DNA of 21,595 bases from Oscillospiraceae bacterium (GCA_019423445.1 JAHZBJ010000015.1:1-21595), one strand, 5' to 3'. Counted from the first letter of the stretch, positions 1-8,037 are shown. Program-made: numbers and translations. Notes: generated from the sequence alone by a model not told the origin.

Positions 1-61
1 CCGCTGGCTCCCCCCGGGATATACTGGCTTTGTAGCACCACTTGAGAAGGAGGGTTCCGTC

Positions 62-631
62 ATGCCCCAGGATTATCTGACCCTGCTGCGGGAGTTCCGG
101 CCCCGGGATCCCGGGGAAGCTGCCGACCTGGCCCTGACCCTGGACTGCTGCCGCCTTTTGGGGGACCGGGTCCTCACCCGGGAGGCGCTGGCCGCCCACA
201 TCACCAGCTCCGGCTTTGTTATGAGTCCAGACCTTCAATGGGTCCTGATGGCCTGGCACAACATCTACCGGAGCTGGGCCTGGACCGGCGGCCACGCCGA
301 CGGGGACCCGGATCTGCTGGGGGTGGCCCTCCGGGAAGCGGCGGAGGAAACCTCGGTGACGGGGCTTCGCCCTCTCTCCCCCTCTCCCCTCTCCCTGGAG
401 GTAATCCCGGTACCCCGGCACCAAAAGCGGGGGCGGGAGGTTTCTCCCCACCTCCACCTGAACCTTTCCTTTGTCCTTTTGGCCCCTCGGGAGGGACAGT
501 CCCTTCGGGAAAAGCCGGACGAAAACAGCGGGGTGGCATGGCTTCCCGCCGGCCGCCTGGAGGACTACTGCACCGAGCCGGAGATGCTTCCCATCTACCG
601 GCGCCTGATCCAACGGGCCCGTGAACTGTGA
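62..631 (+). CDS. NUDIX hydrolase
   Basis: A 189-residue NUDIX-superfamily protein that probably hydrolyses a nucleoside-diphosphate-linked compound; the substrate cannot be told. The Nudix box is recognisable around residues 76-100: GGHADGD, then REAAEETSV, with the metal-binding REXXEE core intact. The box is imperfect: the first conserved Glu is Pro, and the usual Gly after EE-T is Ser. The GGHADGD start resembles a clostridial NUDIX subgroup with an N-terminal helical extension of about 50 residues. AAGGAGG lies 8 nt before the ATG. A TATACT at 20-25 could be the -10 box, with its -35 outside the window. The gene is monocistronic and convergent with the ABC importer operon. Family call is firm; function is open. 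Confidence 0.85.
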   Translation: MPQDYLTLLREFRPRDPGEAADLALTLDCCRLLGDRVLTREALAAHITSSGFVMSPDLQWVLMAWHNIYRSWAWTGGHADGDPDLLGVALREAAEETSVTGLRPLSPSPLSLEVIPVPRHQKRGREVSPHLHLNLSFVLLAPREGQSLREKPDENSGVAWLPAGRLEDYCTEPEMLPIYRRLIQRAREL

Positions 632-648
632 CCTTTTTCAACAACAGA

Positions 649-689
649 GAGGCTCCCCGCCGGTAAAAACCGGCAGGGAGCCTCTTTTT
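649..689 (+). terminator. Intrinsic terminator after the NUDIX gene
   Basis: Arms 649-664 and 669-684 form a 16-bp stem with one C-A mismatch and an AAAA loop, followed by five T on the + strand. It lies between convergent genes; on the - strand no U-tract follows, so the importer operon may end here less efficiently. Confidence 0.85.
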
Positions 690-710
690 CTGGCTGTTTT
701 CAACAGGCGG

Positions 711-1385
711 TCAGGCCGCCTTCTCCCGGCGGCGCTGCATAGAGCGCACCGCCACCGAGATGGAAAAGTTGATGATGAAATAGACAATGGCCACAGTGGC
801 GAAGATGGTAAAAACATGGCCCGAAGTGACCACCACCGTTTTAGAGAGGCTGGACATCAGATTCTTGGAGCGGTAGAAGAATTCCGCAATGGCCACCTGG
901 TACAGAAAGGACGTATCCTTGATGGTGGTGACCACCTGGCTCAGAAGAGAGGGGATGATCCGCCGGAAGCACTGGGGCAGCACAATATACCACAGGGTCT
1001 GGAAAAAGCCGAATCCCTGGGAGACGGCCGCCTCAAACGGGCCGTGGTGAACGGAATTGAGGCCGCCCCGGACAATCTCCGCGATAACCGCCGAGGTGAA
1101 CAGGGTCATCCCCAGAGCGCCCCGGATGGTGGGAGTCCCCACCGGCACCAGGACATAAAAGACGAAGATCCACAGCAGCAGGGGGGTGTTCCGGAAGATC
1201 TCGATATAGGCCGCTGCCAGCTTGCCCAGGATGAACCGGTCATAGGACCGCAGCAGCCCCAGGATGGTACCCAGGATGATCCCCAGGCCCACCGTCACCA
1301 CCGAAAGGAGGATGGTGAGCCCCAGGCCTTCCAGAAGGTAAACCACATTGCCGGGGGTGAAAACGTCCTGAAAGATCTTCAGCAT
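711..1385 (-). CDS. glnP: Amino-acid ABC transporter permease (second permease)
   Basis: Inner-membrane permease of a polar amino-acid importer, HisM/GlnP type, 224 residues (normal length). About five hydrophobic segments are visible, and the EAA loop that contacts the ATPase reads EAAVSQGFGFFQTLWYIVLPQ-like, near residues 118-140. It is the last gene of the operon; its ATG overlaps the end of the upstream permease by 7 bp, implying translational coupling. The two permeases probably form a heterodimer. The symbol follows B. subtilis gene order (glnQHMP) and does not prove glutamine as substrate. Confidence 0.88.
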   Translation of the reverse strand: MLKIFQDVFTPGNVVYLLEGLGLTILLSVVTVGLGIILGTILGLLRSYDRFILGKLAAAYIEIFRNTPLLLWIFVFYVLVPVGTPTIRGALGMTLFTSAVIAEIVRGGLNSVHHGPFEAAVSQGFGFFQTLWYIVLPQCFRRIIPSLLSQVVTTIKDTSFLYQVAIAEFFYRSKNLMSSLSKTVVVTSGHVFTIFATVAIVYFIINFSISVAVRSMQRRREKAA

Positions 1386-2113
1386 TCGATGGCCACCTCC
1401 TTGTTGGGACGGCTCACCGAAGTGGCCGCCACCGGCACGGTGCGGCTGCGGAGCCGCTCCTCATACCGCCGGGCCCAGGTGGCCAGGGGGAAGCAGAGGA
1501 TGAAGTACAGCACACCGGTGACCACATAGGAAGGTCCGTAGCTCAGGGTCCCGTTGGTGGCCCAGGCGTTGGAGCGGTACATCAGGTCCCCGCCGGCGAT
1601 AATGGCCAGCACCGAGGTGTTTTTCACCAGGTTCACCGCCTGGTTGGCCATGGGAGGGAGGATGATCCGCACCGTCTGGGGCAGGATGATCCAGAGCATG
1701 GCCTGAAGGGTGGTGAAGCCCTGGGAGTGGGCCGCCTCCATCTGGCCTCCGTGGATGGACTGGATACCGGCCCGGACCACCTCGGCGATATAAGCGCCGT
1801 GGTAGAGCCCCACCCCCAGGACGCCGATGGCGAACTCACTGAGGACGATGCCGGCGTAAGGCAGCCCGTTATACAGGAAGAACACCTGGATCACCAGGGG
1901 GGTATTCTGGAAAAATTCCACATAGACCCGGGCAAATCCCCGGAGGATCCGGCTCTCAGAGGTGGAAAACAGGCCCAGCACCACCCCCACCAGCAACGCC
2001 AGCAGCAGGGCCAGCACCGCCACCGTCAGGGTGGTGAGCAGGCCGGAAGCAAACACCTCCCAATCCGCCAGCAGGCGCTGCCAGCGCCACAGGGCAAATA
2101 CGCCGTCGCCCAT
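1379..2113 (-). CDS. glnM: Amino-acid ABC transporter permease (first permease)
   Basis: 244-residue permease of the HisM/GlnP family. It has an N-terminal hydrophobic stretch, the conserved FFQNTPLVIQ-type segment, and an EAA loop (EAAHSQGFTTLQAMLWIILP) in the middle. Its C-terminal tail after the last helix is basic and about 30 residues long. An AAAGGAGGAGA ribosome site precedes the ATG. It lies 93 bp downstream of the binding-protein gene, with a stem-loop in the gap, and overlaps the next permease by 7 bp. Heterodimer partner of the 711-1385 product is inferred. Confidence 0.88.
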   Translation of the reverse strand: MGDGVFALWRWQRLLADWEVFASGLLTTLTVAVLALLLALLVGVVLGLFSTSESRILRGFARVYVEFFQNTPLVIQVFFLYNGLPYAGIVLSEFAIGVLGVGLYHGAYIAEVVRAGIQSIHGGQMEAAHSQGFTTLQAMLWIILPQTVRIILPPMANQAVNLVKNTSVLAIIAGGDLMYRSNAWATNGTLSYGPSYVVTGVLYFILCFPLATWARRYEERLRSRTVPVAATSVSRPNKEVAIEC

Positions 2114-2147
2114 TCCATTCTCCTCCTTTCAGCCTGGGATCCGTATG

Positions 2148-2198
2148 CCGGGCCCCCGTTCTCTTTTCCGGACGGGCCCGGGAAGCGGGATTCCCCGC
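2148..2198 (-). other. Intercistronic stem-loops between binding protein and permease
   Basis: CCGGGCCC at 2148-2155 pairs with GGGCCCGG at 2174-2181, and GCGGG at 2185-2189 with CCCGC at 2194-2198. No U-tract follows on the - strand. Such structures after a binding-protein gene commonly protect upstream mRNA or cause partial termination, raising binding protein over permease; that role is inferred. Confidence 0.5.
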
Positions 2199-2206
2199 CG
2201 GAATTT

Positions 2207-3085
2207 TTATTCGCCGGTGTAGCTGGCTACCAGGCCCAGATCCGCCACGATGCCGTCAATGGTGCCATCCTCCAGCCAGCCTTTGACCAGGCCGTCCACA
2301 TACTCCGCCAGGTCGGTGTTGCTCTTCTTGGTGCAGATGCCGTACTCCTGGGGGCTGAACCGGTCCGCCAGCAGAGTGGTAGTGTCGTCCAGGTACCCGG
2401 CCAGGATGGAGCCGTCCACGCAGAAAGCGTCCACACGGCCGGAATCCAGTGCCGCCTTAATCTCGGGGTAGGAGGCGAACTCCTTGTACTCGATTTTGAC
2501 GCCGGGCTTTACCGCCTCTGCGGCAGCGGTGAGGGCGGTGGAAGAGGTGGAGGAAGTGGAGACGCCCACCGTCTTGCCGTCCAGGTCCGCCAGGGTGTTG
2601 ATGCCAGCATCCTTTTTCACCATGACGGTGACGGCGTCGGTGTAATAGGCGGTGGAGAAGTTATAGGACTGCTTGCGCTCCTCGGTAATGGTGAAGGTGG
2701 AGATGGCCATATCGATATCCCCGCTGTCCACCAGCTGGCCCCGGGTGGCGGCGGTGACGGCGGTAAACTCCACCTTGGTGTCATCCCCCAGGATCTCCCC
2801 GGCGATCATCTTTGCCAGCTGGATCTCCAGCCCTTCGTACTCCTTGGTGTCAGTGTTGTAAAGGCCGAAATAGGGGACGTCGTCCTTGACCCCCACCCGG
2901 AGGACGCCACGGTCCTTGATGGCCTGGAGGGCACTTGCGTTCCCGGCTCCGGAGGCATCCCCGGCAGCGGAGGAATCCCCGCCGGAAGGCGCCGCGGAAG
3001 AAGAAGCGGTGGTACCGGAGCCACAGCCTGCCAGAAGCAGAGCCAGAACCAGCACGACGGACAAAGCCTGGATAAAGCGTTTCAT
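2207..3085 (-). CDS. glnH: Amino-acid-binding lipoprotein of ABC importer (PEB1/GlnH type)
   Basis: Extracellular solute-binding lipoprotein, family 3 (SBP_bac_3), 292 residues. A signal peptide (MKRF, then a hydrophobic core) ends in a lipobox LLAGC with the acylated Cys at about residue 21. A Ser/Ala/Gly-rich linker follows to about residue 50, then the two-lobed binding domain beginning RGVLRVGVKDDVPYFG. Features such as ATRGQL, TFTITEERKQSYNFS, VDAFCVDGSILAGY and FSPQEYG closely resemble, from memory, the aspartate/glutamate-binding PEB1a, so acidic amino acids are at least as likely as glutamine. The start chosen is ATG at 3085, which has AAGGAGG 8 nt upstream; an in-frame ATG at 3103 has none. 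It lies 69 bp after the ATPase gene. Confidence 0.9.
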   Translation of the reverse strand: MKRFIQALSVVLVLALLLAGCGSGTTASSSAAPSGGDSSAAGDASGAGNASALQAIKDRGVLRVGVKDDVPYFGLYNTDTKEYEGLEIQLAKMIAGEILGDDTKVEFTAVTAATRGQLVDSGDIDMAISTFTITEERKQSYNFSTAYYTDAVTVMVKKDAGINTLADLDGKTVGVSTSSTSSTALTAAAEAVKPGVKIEYKEFASYPEIKAALDSGRVDAFCVDGSILAGYLDDTTTLLADRFSPQEYGICTKKSNTDLAEYVDGLVKGWLEDGTIDGIVADLGLVASYTGE

Positions 3086-3154
3086 ATGGGTTGCCTCCTT
3101 CATTTCGATGTTCTTTTCTTATTTCCTCTATTCCAACCCCAAAAGGGAGGGAAA

Positions 3155-3877
3155 TCAGCGCAGGATCTTTCCAAGGAAGGCCTTGGTTCTCTCGTTGGAG
3201 GGATTTTCAAAGAAGTGCTCCGGGGGTCCTTCCTCCACAATGACCCCGTCGTCCATAAAGATGACCCGGTCTGCCACCTGGCGGGCAAAACCCATCTCGT
3301 GGGTCACCACCACCATGGTGATATTTTCCTTGGAGAGCTGGATCATCACGTCCAGCACCTCCTGGACCATCTCCGGGTCCAGGGCTGAGGTGGGTTCATC
3401 GAAAAGGATGATCTTCTGATTGGTCACCAGAGCCCGGGCAATGGCCACCCGCTGCTGCTGGCCGCCGGAGAGCATGGGAGGATAGGCGCCCGCCTTATCC
3501 GCCAGCCCCACCCGCTCCAGATACTTCATGGCCAGAGCCTCGGCGTCTGCCTTCTTCACCCCCTGGAGCTTGATGGGCGCCAGGGTCAGGTTCTGTAGCA
3601 CTGTCATATGGGGGTAAAGATTGAATTGCTGGAACACCATGGCGGAGGTCTTCCGGATCATTGCGGTGCGGTTCTTCCGGGTCAGTTCCTCCCCGTCTAT
3701 GTACACGTGGCCGGAGGTGGGCTCCTCCAAAAAGTTCATGCACCGCACCAGGGTGGACTTGCCGGAACCGCTGGGACCTATGATTACCAGCTTTTCCCCT
3801 TCATTTACTGTAAGATTGATCCCCTTAAGGACGTGAAGGCTTCCAAAATCCTTGGTGACATCGGTCAACTTGATCAA
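3155..3877 (-). CDS. glnQ: Polar amino-acid ABC transporter ATP-binding protein
   Basis: Cytoplasmic ATPase that powers the importer. Walker A is GPSGSGKST, the signature is LSGGQQQRVAIARAL, Walker B is IILFDEPTSALDPE, and the H-loop is VVTHEMGFA. The start is taken as TTG at 3877 (MIKLTDVTKDFG), preceded by GAGAGGAGGAAGC; this gives 240 residues, the normal GlnQ length. An ATG at 3976 would add 33 residues of unfamiliar sequence without a clear ribosome site. It is the first gene of the importer operon, with a consensus promoter about 170 bp upstream. Confidence 0.92.
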   Translation of the reverse strand: MIKLTDVTKDFGSLHVLKGINLTVNEGEKLVIIGPSGSGKSTLVRCMNFLEEPTSGHVYIDGEELTRKNRTAMIRKTSAMVFQQFNLYPHMTVLQNLTLAPIKLQGVKKADAEALAMKYLERVGLADKAGAYPPMLSGGQQQRVAIARALVTNQKIILFDEPTSALDPEMVQEVLDVMIQLSKENITMVVVTHEMGFARQVADRVIFMDDGVIVEEGPPEHFFENPSNERTKAFLGKILR

Positions 3878-4050
3878 AACGCTTCCTCCTCTCCGCCCAT
3901 GGGGCTGTTGCACCTGTATTTTGAAATCCTGCATTTCAGAATTTATATTTTGAAGGAAATTCAATTTCTCATTCATTTACTTCTTCGCTTCGCTTTGAAA
4001 AAGCGCCTGTGTTTTCCTTCCGTCAGCCACTCTGTCAAAGGATTGTTCTT

Positions 4051-4079
4051 ATTATATGCCTGCATTTCGCCAATGTCAA
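4051..4079 (-). promoter_or_regulatory. Sigma-A promoter of the amino-acid importer operon
   Basis: TTGACA at 4074-4079 and TATAAT at 4051-4056 on the - strand, 17 bp apart: a perfect consensus. Transcription should start near 4044, leaving a leader of about 165 nt before the TTG of glnQ. Small hairpins can be drawn in the leader (for example TGAAAT/ATTTCA), but I recognise no known riboswitch or T-box. Confidence 0.85.
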
Positions 4080-4160
4080 CAGGTATTTTTTTGGGTTCCG
4101 CTTTTTTCTTTCTTTTCTCTCCCCCTTTCGCAGCCTTCGCTGTTTTACGTCCAAAATTTA

Positions 4161-4192
4161 TTGACAACCTTTATTTTGATGCAAGTTGTCAA
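4161..4192. repeat. Inverted repeat TTGACAAC-N16-GTTGTCAA
   Basis: Perfect 8-bp arms at 4161-4168 and 4185-4192, 16 bp apart, in an AT-rich intergenic block. It lies about 80 bp upstream of the importer promoter and its right arm overlaps the -35 box of a possible + strand promoter. An operator is the simplest reading; the regulator is unknown. Confidence 0.5.
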
Positions 4193-4386
4193 ATATTTTT
4201 TTCATTTATTATATTTCATACGCATAATATCTTTCGAATATTTCATTTTGCCTCGTTTCTCCTTGCCCGTCCCTTAGGCTTCGGCCTGTCTGAGGCGAAA
4301 TGTCTCCGGCAATGCTTCAAGCATCCCCGGACAGACAAAAAAGAACCCCCGGGTCCGGCAGAACGCCAGATCCGAAGGTTCTTTTG
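4186..4386 (+). ncRNA. Candidate structured + strand RNA between importer and purA
   Basis: A plausible promoter (TTGTCA 4186-4191, 18 bp, TATATT 4210-4215) precedes three stacked structures: an 11-bp pairing of 4244-4254 with 4292-4302 enclosing AGGC-TTCG-GCCT; a hairpin at about 4301-4337; and the strong stem 4339-4385, which ends in CTTTT on this strand. The transcript would run from about 4222 to 4386, roughly 165 nt. No protein is encoded and I recognise no known RNA family. The last stem is also the purA terminator, so only part of the evidence is independent. Confidence 0.25.
4339..4385 (-). terminator. Terminator of the glnA-purA operon
   Basis: Arms 4339-4359 and 4365-4385 form a 21-bp stem (three G-U pairs, one mismatch) with a 5-nt loop. 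TTTTTT follows on the - strand, 50 bp after the purA stop. A shorter CTTTT on the + side allows bidirectional use. Confidence 0.9.
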
Positions 4387-4435
4387 ATGGTTCAGTTTCC
4401 AGGTTTCCGGTTATCAGGAGCAAGCGCTGGCGGCC

Positions 4436-5707
4436 TTACCGCACCAGATAGGCATCCCGGTCCGCCCCCACCGACACATAGCGGATGGGGCACCGGACCT
4501 GCTCCTCCAGGTATTCCACATAGCGCCGGGCAGCAGCGGGGAGGTCCTCCCAGCGGCGGCAATCGCTGATGTCGCAGTGCCAGCCCTCCAGATATTCCAC
4601 TACCGGTTTTGCCCGGACCAGGGCGTCGCCGCTGGGGAAGCTCTCAGTCTCCCGGCCGTCCACCAGGTATCGGGCGCAGACGGGGATCTTTTCCAGATAA
4701 GAGAGGACATCCATCTTGGTCAGAGCCAGGCAATCCGCCCCCTGGACCCGGACCCCGTACCGGGAAGCGGGGACGTCAAAGGGTCCCACCCGGCGGGGAC
4801 GTCCGGTGGCAGCGCCGTACTCGCCGCCGGCAGCCCGGAGAGCCTCCCCTTCCTCGCCAAAAAGCTCGCAGGTGAAGGGGCCTTCCCCCACGCAGGAGGA
4901 GTAGGCCTTCATGACCCCCACCACCTGGTCCAGCTTCCGCCCGGGGATTCCCGCCCCGATGGGGGCATAGGAGGCCAGGGTGGTGGAAGAGGAGGTGTAG
5001 GGATAGATGCCGTAGTCGATATCCCGGAGGGCTCCCAGCTGGGCCTCAAAGAGGACGTTTTTCCCCTGGGCCAGGGCCTCCTCCAGGAAGTCCCCGGTAT
5101 TGCAGATATAGGGCTTCAGGGGATCCCCGTTCTCCCGGAGCCAGGCCATTACCTCTTGGAACTCCTCGGCAGGGGCGCCGTAGCCCTTGTGGAGAAGGAG
5201 GTTCTTCCAGTCCAGGAGATGCTCCAGCTCCCGTTCCAGCCGCTCCGGCTCCAAAAGGTCCTCCATCCGCAGGGCTTTCTTCATGTACTTATCCCCGTAG
5301 ATGGGACCGATGCCCCGGCGGGTGGAGCCGAACTTCTGGGCCGCCAGCCGTTCCTCCTCCAGGCAGTCCTGGCGGACATTGCAGGGCAGGCAGATGCAGG
5401 CCCGGGCGCTGATCTTCAGGTTTTCGGGGCCGATTTTCACCCCCCGCTCCATCAGCCGGGACATCTCCCCCCGCAGGTGGGCGATGTCCACCACCATCCC
5501 AGGGCCCAGGATGTTCACCACATCAGGGCGAAGGATACCGGAGGGGAGCAGATTCAGGACAAACTTGTCCCCATTCACCAAAATGGTGTGCCCGGCGTTG
5601 TTGCCTCCCTGATACCGGGAGACCACCTGATAGTCCCGGGAGAGGAGGTCCACCATCCGGCCCTTTCCTTCATCTCCCCAGTTGATTCCAACAATTGCGG
5701 TCAGCAT
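4436..5707 (-). CDS. purA: Adenylosuccinate synthetase, clostridial variant
   Basis: 423 residues (normal length). The enzyme joins IMP and aspartate with GTP in the first AMP-specific step. Present are WGDEGKG with catalytic Asp12, NNAGHT with His40, STRRGIGP (128-135) and TGRPRR (301-306). Several usually conserved sites differ from the E. coli type: GAQWGDEGKGK is GINWGDEGKGR, EGAQGT is EAQLGA, TTRVGEG is SSCVGEG, and RRxGW is RRVGP. The EAQLG and KAYSS forms resemble, from memory, a PurA clade common in Clostridia. The gene is last in the glnA operon, 66 bp after pyrG. The ribosome site AAAAGGAGAAGACCT precedes the ATG. PurA is the best call; the altered IMP-site residues leave some doubt. 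Confidence 0.85.
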   Translation of the reverse strand: MLTAIVGINWGDEGKGRMVDLLSRDYQVVSRYQGGNNAGHTILVNGDKFVLNLLPSGILRPDVVNILGPGMVVDIAHLRGEMSRLMERGVKIGPENLKISARACICLPCNVRQDCLEEERLAAQKFGSTRRGIGPIYGDKYMKKALRMEDLLEPERLERELEHLLDWKNLLLHKGYGAPAEEFQEVMAWLRENGDPLKPYICNTGDFLEEALAQGKNVLFEAQLGALRDIDYGIYPYTSSSTTLASYAPIGAGIPGRKLDQVVGVMKAYSSCVGEGPFTCELFGEEGEALRAAGGEYGAATGRPRRVGPFDVPASRYGVRVQGADCLALTKMDVLSYLEKIPVCARYLVDGRETESFPSGDALVRAKPVVEYLEGWHCDISDCRRWEDLPAAARRYVEYLEEQVRCPIRYVSVGADRDAYLVR

Positions 5708-5773
5708 AGGTCTTCTCCTTTTGTTTTTGTTTCTCTCTGGTTGCCAGATTTTTGCTTTTCTTATATCATGCGG

Positions 5774-7396
5774 TTATTTGCCGCTTTTTTCATGGGCGAG
5801 ACTCGCCTCCACAAAGGCCCGGAAAATGGGGTGGGCCCGGTTGGGACGGGACTTGAACTCGGGATGGTACTGAACTCCCACAAAGAAGGGGTGGTCCTTC
5901 CGTTCCACCGCCTCCACCAGGCGGCCGTCCGGGGACTGGCCGCAGAGGACCAGACCTCCCTCCTCCTCCAACCGGGAGCGGTAGCGGTTGTTCACCTCGT
6001 AGCGGTGGCGGTGGCGTTCGGCAATATCCTCTTTGCCGTAGATCTCCGCCAAACGGGTCCCCCGGCCCAGATGGCAGGGATAAGCCCCCAGGCGCATGGT
6101 GCCTCCCTTGGGGATCTCGCCTTTCTGGTCCGGCATCAGGTCGATGACCGAGTCCGGGCCCTCCGGGTCGAACTCGCTGGAATTGGCCCGGGGCAGCCCC
6201 AGAAGGTGCCGGGCCGCCTCAATAACGGCAATCTGCATCCCCAGGCAGATGCCGAAGTAGGGGATTTCCTTCTCCCTGGCATACCGGGCAGCGGCGATCA
6301 TCCCCTCGATGCCCCGGCTGCCGAAGCCTCCGGGCACCAGGATCCCGTGGCACCCCGCCAGAACCTCCGGGGCGTTATCATCGGTAAGCTCCTCCGAGTC
6401 CACCCAGCGGATATTCACTCCGGCATTGTTCTCATAACCGCCGTGGCGGAGGGCTTCCGCCACCGAGAGGTAGGCGTCGTGGAGCTCCACATATTTCCCC
6501 ACCAGGGCAATGGTGGTCTCCCGCTCCGGACGGGCGATGCGGCGGCAGAGGTCCTCCCACTCCCTCATATCCGGGACGGAGGTCTCAAGTCCAAAGTAGT
6601 CGCAGACGATGTCGTCCAGCCGGGCGTCCCGGAGCATCAGAGGGACGTCGTAAAGGCTGCCCAGGGTGCGGTTCTCAATGACGCACTCCGGCCGGACGTC
6701 GCAGAACATGGCCATCTTTTCCAGGGTGCCGGGTTCCAGGGGCTCGTCGCACCGGGCAATGATGACGTCGGGGACGATCCCCATGCTCCGCAGTTCCCGC
6801 ACCGAATGCTGGGCGGGCTTTGTCTTGTGCTCCCCGGAGCACTTGAGATAGGGCACCAGCACCACATGAAGGAACATGCAGTTCTGGCGGCCCACCTCCC
6901 GGGAAAGCTGCCGGATAGCCTCCAGGAAGGGCTGGCTTTCAATATCCCCAATGGTGCCGCCGATCTCGGTGATGATGACGTCGGGATCGGTGCGCTCCGC
7001 CAAGGCTCTGATGAAGGCTTTGATCTCCCCGGTGACGTGGGGAATCACCTGGACGGTGCTTCCCAGATAGGCGCCGCTGCGTTCCTTGTTCAGAACGTCC
7101 CAGTACACCCGGCCGGAGGTCAGGTTGGAGTAACGGTTCAGGTCCTCGTCGATGAACCGTTCATAATGTCCCAGGTCCAGATCGGTCTCCGCCCCGTCCT
7201 CGGTGACGAACACCTCGCCATGCTGGTAAGGGCTCATGGTCCCAGGGTCCACATTGACATAGGGGTCCAGCTTCTGAGCCGCCACCCGCAGTCCCCTGGC
7301 CTTCAGCAGCCGTCCCAGGGAAGCGGCACTGATCCCTTTCCCAAGGCCGGACACCACGCCCCCTGTCACAAAAATATACCGCACAGTCTTTCCCAT
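5774..7396 (-). CDS. pyrG: CTP synthase
   Basis: Converts UTP to CTP with ATP and glutamine; 540 residues, normal length. The N-terminal synthetase domain starts YIFVTGGVVSGLGKG and contains KLDPYVNVDPGTMSP and GGTIGDIES. The C-terminal class I glutamine amidotransferase domain has PGGFGSRG, the nucleophile Cys384 in GICLGMQ, and the His511/Glu513 pair in QYHPEF. The start is the ATG at 7396, with AGGGGG 6 nt upstream; an in-frame ATG at 7402 abuts the same site and upstream sequence overlaps the preceding gene. It lies 25 bp after the ANTAR gene. Placing a glutamine-consuming enzyme in the glutamine synthetase operon couples supply with demand (inference). Confidence 0.96.
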   Translation of the reverse strand: MGKTVRYIFVTGGVVSGLGKGISAASLGRLLKARGLRVAAQKLDPYVNVDPGTMSPYQHGEVFVTEDGAETDLDLGHYERFIDEDLNRYSNLTSGRVYWDVLNKERSGAYLGSTVQVIPHVTGEIKAFIRALAERTDPDVIITEIGGTIGDIESQPFLEAIRQLSREVGRQNCMFLHVVLVPYLKCSGEHKTKPAQHSVRELRSMGIVPDVIIARCDEPLEPGTLEKMAMFCDVRPECVIENRTLGSLYDVPLMLRDARLDDIVCDYFGLETSVPDMREWEDLCRRIARPERETTIALVGKYVELHDAYLSVAEALRHGGYENNAGVNIRWVDSEELTDDNAPEVLAGCHGILVPGGFGSRGIEGMIAAARYAREKEIPYFGICLGMQIAVIEAARHLLGLPRANSSEFDPEGPDSVIDLMPDQKGEIPKGGTMRLGAYPCHLGRGTRLAEIYGKEDIAERHRHRYEVNNRYRSRLEEEGGLVLCGQSPDGRLVEAVERKDHPFFVGVQYHPEFKSRPNRAHPIFRAFVEASLAHEKSGK

Positions 7397-7421
7397 ATCC
7401 ATCCCCCTTTTTCCTAACACT

Positions 7422-7994
7422 TCAAGCGCTGCCTTCAGAGGACACAATCATCTCGCGGGCCGCTTCTGCCCTGGTGCAGCGCCGGTTCATAGCCTGGCGC
7501 TCCAGGGCGTGGTGGGCCTCTTCTTCCGTCATCCCGGCGTACTGGATCAAAAGGCACTTGGCCCGGGAGACCAGCCGCATCTCTTCCAGCCGCCGGGTCA
7601 GGCGGCGGTTCTCCTCCCGGAGCCGCAGGGTCCTGCGCCGGGAAGCTTCCAGCAGCTCCACCACCTGGCTGAGGGTCTGGCGGCTCAGAGGGGTAGGCAC
7701 CACCGCCACCCCGTATTCCCGGAGCCCTGCGGCCACCTCCTGGGCATGGCCCGGCCCTGCCAGGAACAGAACCGAGCTGTCGGTGGAGTCGGCGGCATGG
7801 AGGGCCAGCTCCCTGCCGAACTCGTCGGGGAGAGGAGCCGCCACCACCACCAGGCCGTACTCCCGTTCCCCCAAAAGGCGCCTGGCCTCATCGCCGCTGG
7901 CCGCCGTCACAACCTCCCGGCAGCCGCAGCTCTCCAGGAACCGGGCCAGTCCTTCCCGGTTCTTCGCCCCCGAAACCACCAAAGTCCCTTCCAT
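7422..7994 (-). CDS. ANTAR-domain RNA-binding regulator with pseudo-receiver domain
   Basis: 190 residues. The N-terminal ~110 residues have a response-regulator layout, but the phosphorylation site is lost: the phosphoacceptor Asp is Ala (VVVAAPLPDE, about residue 52), the early acidic pair is missing (TLVVSGAKN), and the conserved Lys is Thr (VVPTPL). A charged coiled coil (about 112-140) leads into an ANTAR domain (about 140-186: KCLLIQYAGMTEEEAHHAL, then MNRRCTRAEAAREMI). ANTAR proteins bind paired hairpins in nascent RNA and prevent termination. Solventogenic clostridia are known to pair glnA with such an antiterminator (NitR). It lies 43 bp after glnA and 25 bp before pyrG, with an AAGGGGGTGA ribosome site. 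Its RNA target is not shown here. Confidence 0.9.
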   Translation of the reverse strand: MEGTLVVSGAKNREGLARFLESCGCREVVTAASGDEARRLLGEREYGLVVVAAPLPDEFGRELALHAADSTDSSVLFLAGPGHAQEVAAGLREYGVAVVPTPLSRQTLSQVVELLEASRRRTLRLREENRRLTRRLEEMRLVSRAKCLLIQYAGMTEEEAHHALERQAMNRRCTRAEAAREMIVSSEGSA

Positions 7995-8037
7995 GCCGTC
8001 ACCCCCTTCCCGCGCTTTTCCGCCTTCCCGAAAAGGC

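Noticed and set aside
1727..3388. 553-codon open frame on the + strand
   Set aside because: Shadow of the importer genes; crosses three real genes and has no family features.
3878..4044. T-box or amino-acid riboswitch in the glnQ leader
   Set aside because: No T-box sequence, no terminator/antiterminator pair and no known aptamer fold could be drawn.
4577..7417. 946-codon open frame on the + strand
   Set aside because: It is the antisense shadow of purA and pyrG in GC-rich sequence; no ribosome site and no recognisable domain.
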